A stretch of 14,984 bases of DNA, taken from Acidobacteriota bacterium (GTDB lineage: Bacteria; Acidobacteriota; Blastocatellia; Pyrinomonadales; Pyrinomonadaceae). Position 1 is the stretch's first letter; each line of letters opens with the position of its first letter. Shown one piece after another: positions 13,934-14,984 of the stretch. The position numbers and the translations under genes are program-made. Under the pieces are notes generated by a model that had not been told where the DNA came from, ran no database searches, and worked only from the letters and a program-made list of their open reading frames with translations. The stretch is from NCBI GenBank assembly GCA_003222835.1, contig QHXE01000241.1:10581-25564 (forward strand). Reading direction: 5' to 3'.

Positions 13934-14687
13934 CATGGCCTTTGGTAATCGCCAGCAGTTGTTCTTTCAGGGGATCGCGAAGCTTCTCGACGTCTTCCAG
14001 TTGAACAATTTCCTCGAACGCATTCATTCCCGATACTTCGGTGCTCTCGATGAGCACTTCGTCGGGTGGGCGCACTGTAGAGATCGATGCCGACACGTAG
14101 GTCAAAGGAAGATCGCCAAACTCGGGTGATTGTTCGACGCTCAGGGGAAAGTGCAGGGCCCGCAAAATCTTGGCCAGCCCGGGTTGTTTGGTGACCACGC
14201 TGTGCATCATCAAATGGTGAAGCACGAATTGTTGTAGATCGTCGGTAGTCCGGTTGTCGCCGTTCAGGATTTCGCGAAAACGTCCGGGCCCGAAACCGCC
14301 ATACGTTAACGCCCACTTCAGCGGCGAAGTAACCAGAATCGTCTTCTTGTCGTTTCCGCTGGCGGCAACGTGCGTATACTCAACCGGCGTCATTTCCAAT
14401 TGGGGGTTTATCACTTCGAGCGGTGTCTTGAGTTCAAGTGGCAAGCGATATAATTTGCTCTGCGCGATTATTTGATAGAGTTCCTGTAATTCTTTGAACG
14501 CTTTTTCGCCGGTCCGGGACGCTTCATACGCGCCACCTTCGGCATAGTTCCCCAACACATTGCGCGGCCGGAAGAGCGGCGCGAGGGTTGAGAGATATTC
14601 CCTCATTTGCGTTCGCAACAGATCGGCTATGGCGCGGGTGAATTTTCTAAGCTCCAGGAGACGTTGGGTGCTGTAGGATTCTTCCAT
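13902..14687 (-). CDS. conserved-looking protein of unknown function next to the sheath gene
   Basis: 261 residues, family not recognised. Helical N-terminus (STQRLLELRKFTRAIADLLR, then REYLSTLAPLFRPRNVLGNY). The middle looks like mixed beta (LPLELKTPLEVINP, VEYTHVAAS, KTILVTSPLKWALTYGGFGP), followed by a helical stretch. A beta segment PLTYVSASISTV then precedes PPDEVLIESTEVSG and an acidic helix (AFEEIVQLEDVEKLRDPLKEQLL). No signal peptide or membrane helix. It is the first gene of the minus-strand block, transcribed toward the TssBC fusion, so a baseplate, sheath-assembly or tube-chaperone role is plausible but unproven. ATG 14687 has GGAG about 10 bases upstream. The final residues ESEPPALAGG are encoded by the inverted repeat, so the original C-terminus was probably different. 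Confidence 0.75.
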   Translation of the reverse strand: MEESYSTQRLLELRKFTRAIADLLRTQMREYLSTLAPLFRPRNVLGNYAEGGAYEASRTGEKAFKELQELYQIIAQSKLYRLPLELKTPLEVINPQLEMTPVEYTHVAASGNDKKTILVTSPLKWALTYGGFGPGRFREILNGDNRTTDDLQQFVLHHLMMHSVVTKQPGLAKILRALHFPLSVEQSPEFGDLPLTYVSASISTVRPPDEVLIESTEVSGMNAFEEIVQLEDVEKLRDPLKEQLLAITKGHESEPPALAGG

Positions 14688-14805
14688 TAAAGTTACTCTC
14701 CACTAGTTAGTTTTTGGCGAAGAGAAAACATGAAATGCTTATTAGATTGGCGAGAAGCCTACAAGGGCCACGCACAGCTTGTCAACAGTGCAGTGAGGTG
14801 AAGCC
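14688..14805. other. divergent intergenic region, likely promoters for both sides
   Basis: 118 bp between the start of the minus-strand sheath/tube block and the start of the plus-strand gene at 14806. Two divergent starts imply promoters here, and the central part is AT-richer than its surroundings (about 14708-14755). I cannot point to a convincing -35/-10 pair on either strand. Confidence 0.4.
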
Positions 14806-14984
14806 ATGCCAAGCACATTTCTCGATCAAACGCCGATAAGAATGGGCAGCCCGCAAGAGTTTGCCTGCATCACGCGCGCTTTGCACGACGCGTCTTTCGA
14901 CGAAGGAACGATCTGTCGCGCGTTCAATCTCAAGGACATGTCCGACGTGGGGTCGATCACTGAGGACAATATTGAGCGAGCGGA
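14806..14984 (+). CDS. N-terminal fragment, possibly a SAM-dependent methyltransferase (cut by window end)
   Basis: Frame open from ATG 14806 to the window end, 59 complete codons. GAGGTGA lies about 6 bases before the start. The visible part (MPSTFLDQTPIRMGSPQEF, then RALHDASFDEGTICRAFNL) resembles the helical N-terminal region I associate with some bacterial methyltransferases (pattern TPIR-x-G-x-x-x-EF ... FDE-x-x-x-CR-x-x-x-L). The catalytic domain would lie beyond the window, so this stays tentative. It is divergent from the 261-aa gene across a 118-bp gap and probably does not belong to the secretion locus. Confidence 0.5.
   Translation, partial: MPSTFLDQTPIRMGSPQEFACITRALHDASFDEGTICRAFNLKDMSDVGSITEDNIERA

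Overview
The window carries part of a contractile-injection (type VI secretion-like) locus from a moderately GC-rich bacterium. The gene content (LysM/peptidoglycan-binding cassettes behind vgrG, an FHA-DUF4123 fusion, a fused TssB-TssC sheath protein, and a tube-like protein that is not canonical Hcp) fits deep-branching groups such as Acidobacteriota or neighbouring phyla. That placement is a low-to-moderate confidence inference, because no rRNA or other taxonomic marker is present.

Plus-strand block, 1-10969: a tight, apparently co-transcribed series. It opens with the 3' part of vgrG (spike). Next are a 733-aa metzincin-like zinc-protease candidate with two peptidoglycan-binding modules, an Ig-like plus beta-rich protein, a LysM/peptidoglycan-binding protein, a second Ig-like protein with a signal-peptide-like N-terminus, and a second LysM/peptidoglycan-binding protein. 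Then come a 694-aa mostly helical protein of unknown function, a PAAR spike-tip protein, and an FHA-DUF4123 fusion that looks like an effector-loading adaptor. The Ig-like gene and the LysM gene occur twice in the same order, so the middle of the block looks like a duplicated two-gene cassette.

Minus-strand block, 14687-10979: three intact genes convergent with the first block. They encode an unrecognised 261-aa protein, a 538-aa TssB-TssC fusion (contractile sheath), and a 298-aa protein that looks like two fused tail-tube (gp19/Hcp-like) domains. A long imperfect inverted repeat sits between the first two genes and supplies the C-terminus of the first. Between the second and third lies a frameshifted remnant of a peptidoglycan-binding gene. 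The two blocks meet tail to tail with 9 bp between stop codons. At the right edge a divergent plus-strand gene starts, possibly a methyltransferase, and is cut by the window end.

Working model (inference): the minus strand supplies sheath and tube. The plus strand supplies the spike (VgrG, PAAR), cargo that can bind and perhaps attack envelope or proteins, and an FHA-DUF4123 chaperone. No membrane-complex genes, ClpV, TssK/F/G baseplate genes or obvious immunity gene lie inside the window. It may therefore be an accessory spike/cargo and tube/sheath island of a larger system, or a divergent system whose remaining parts lie outside.
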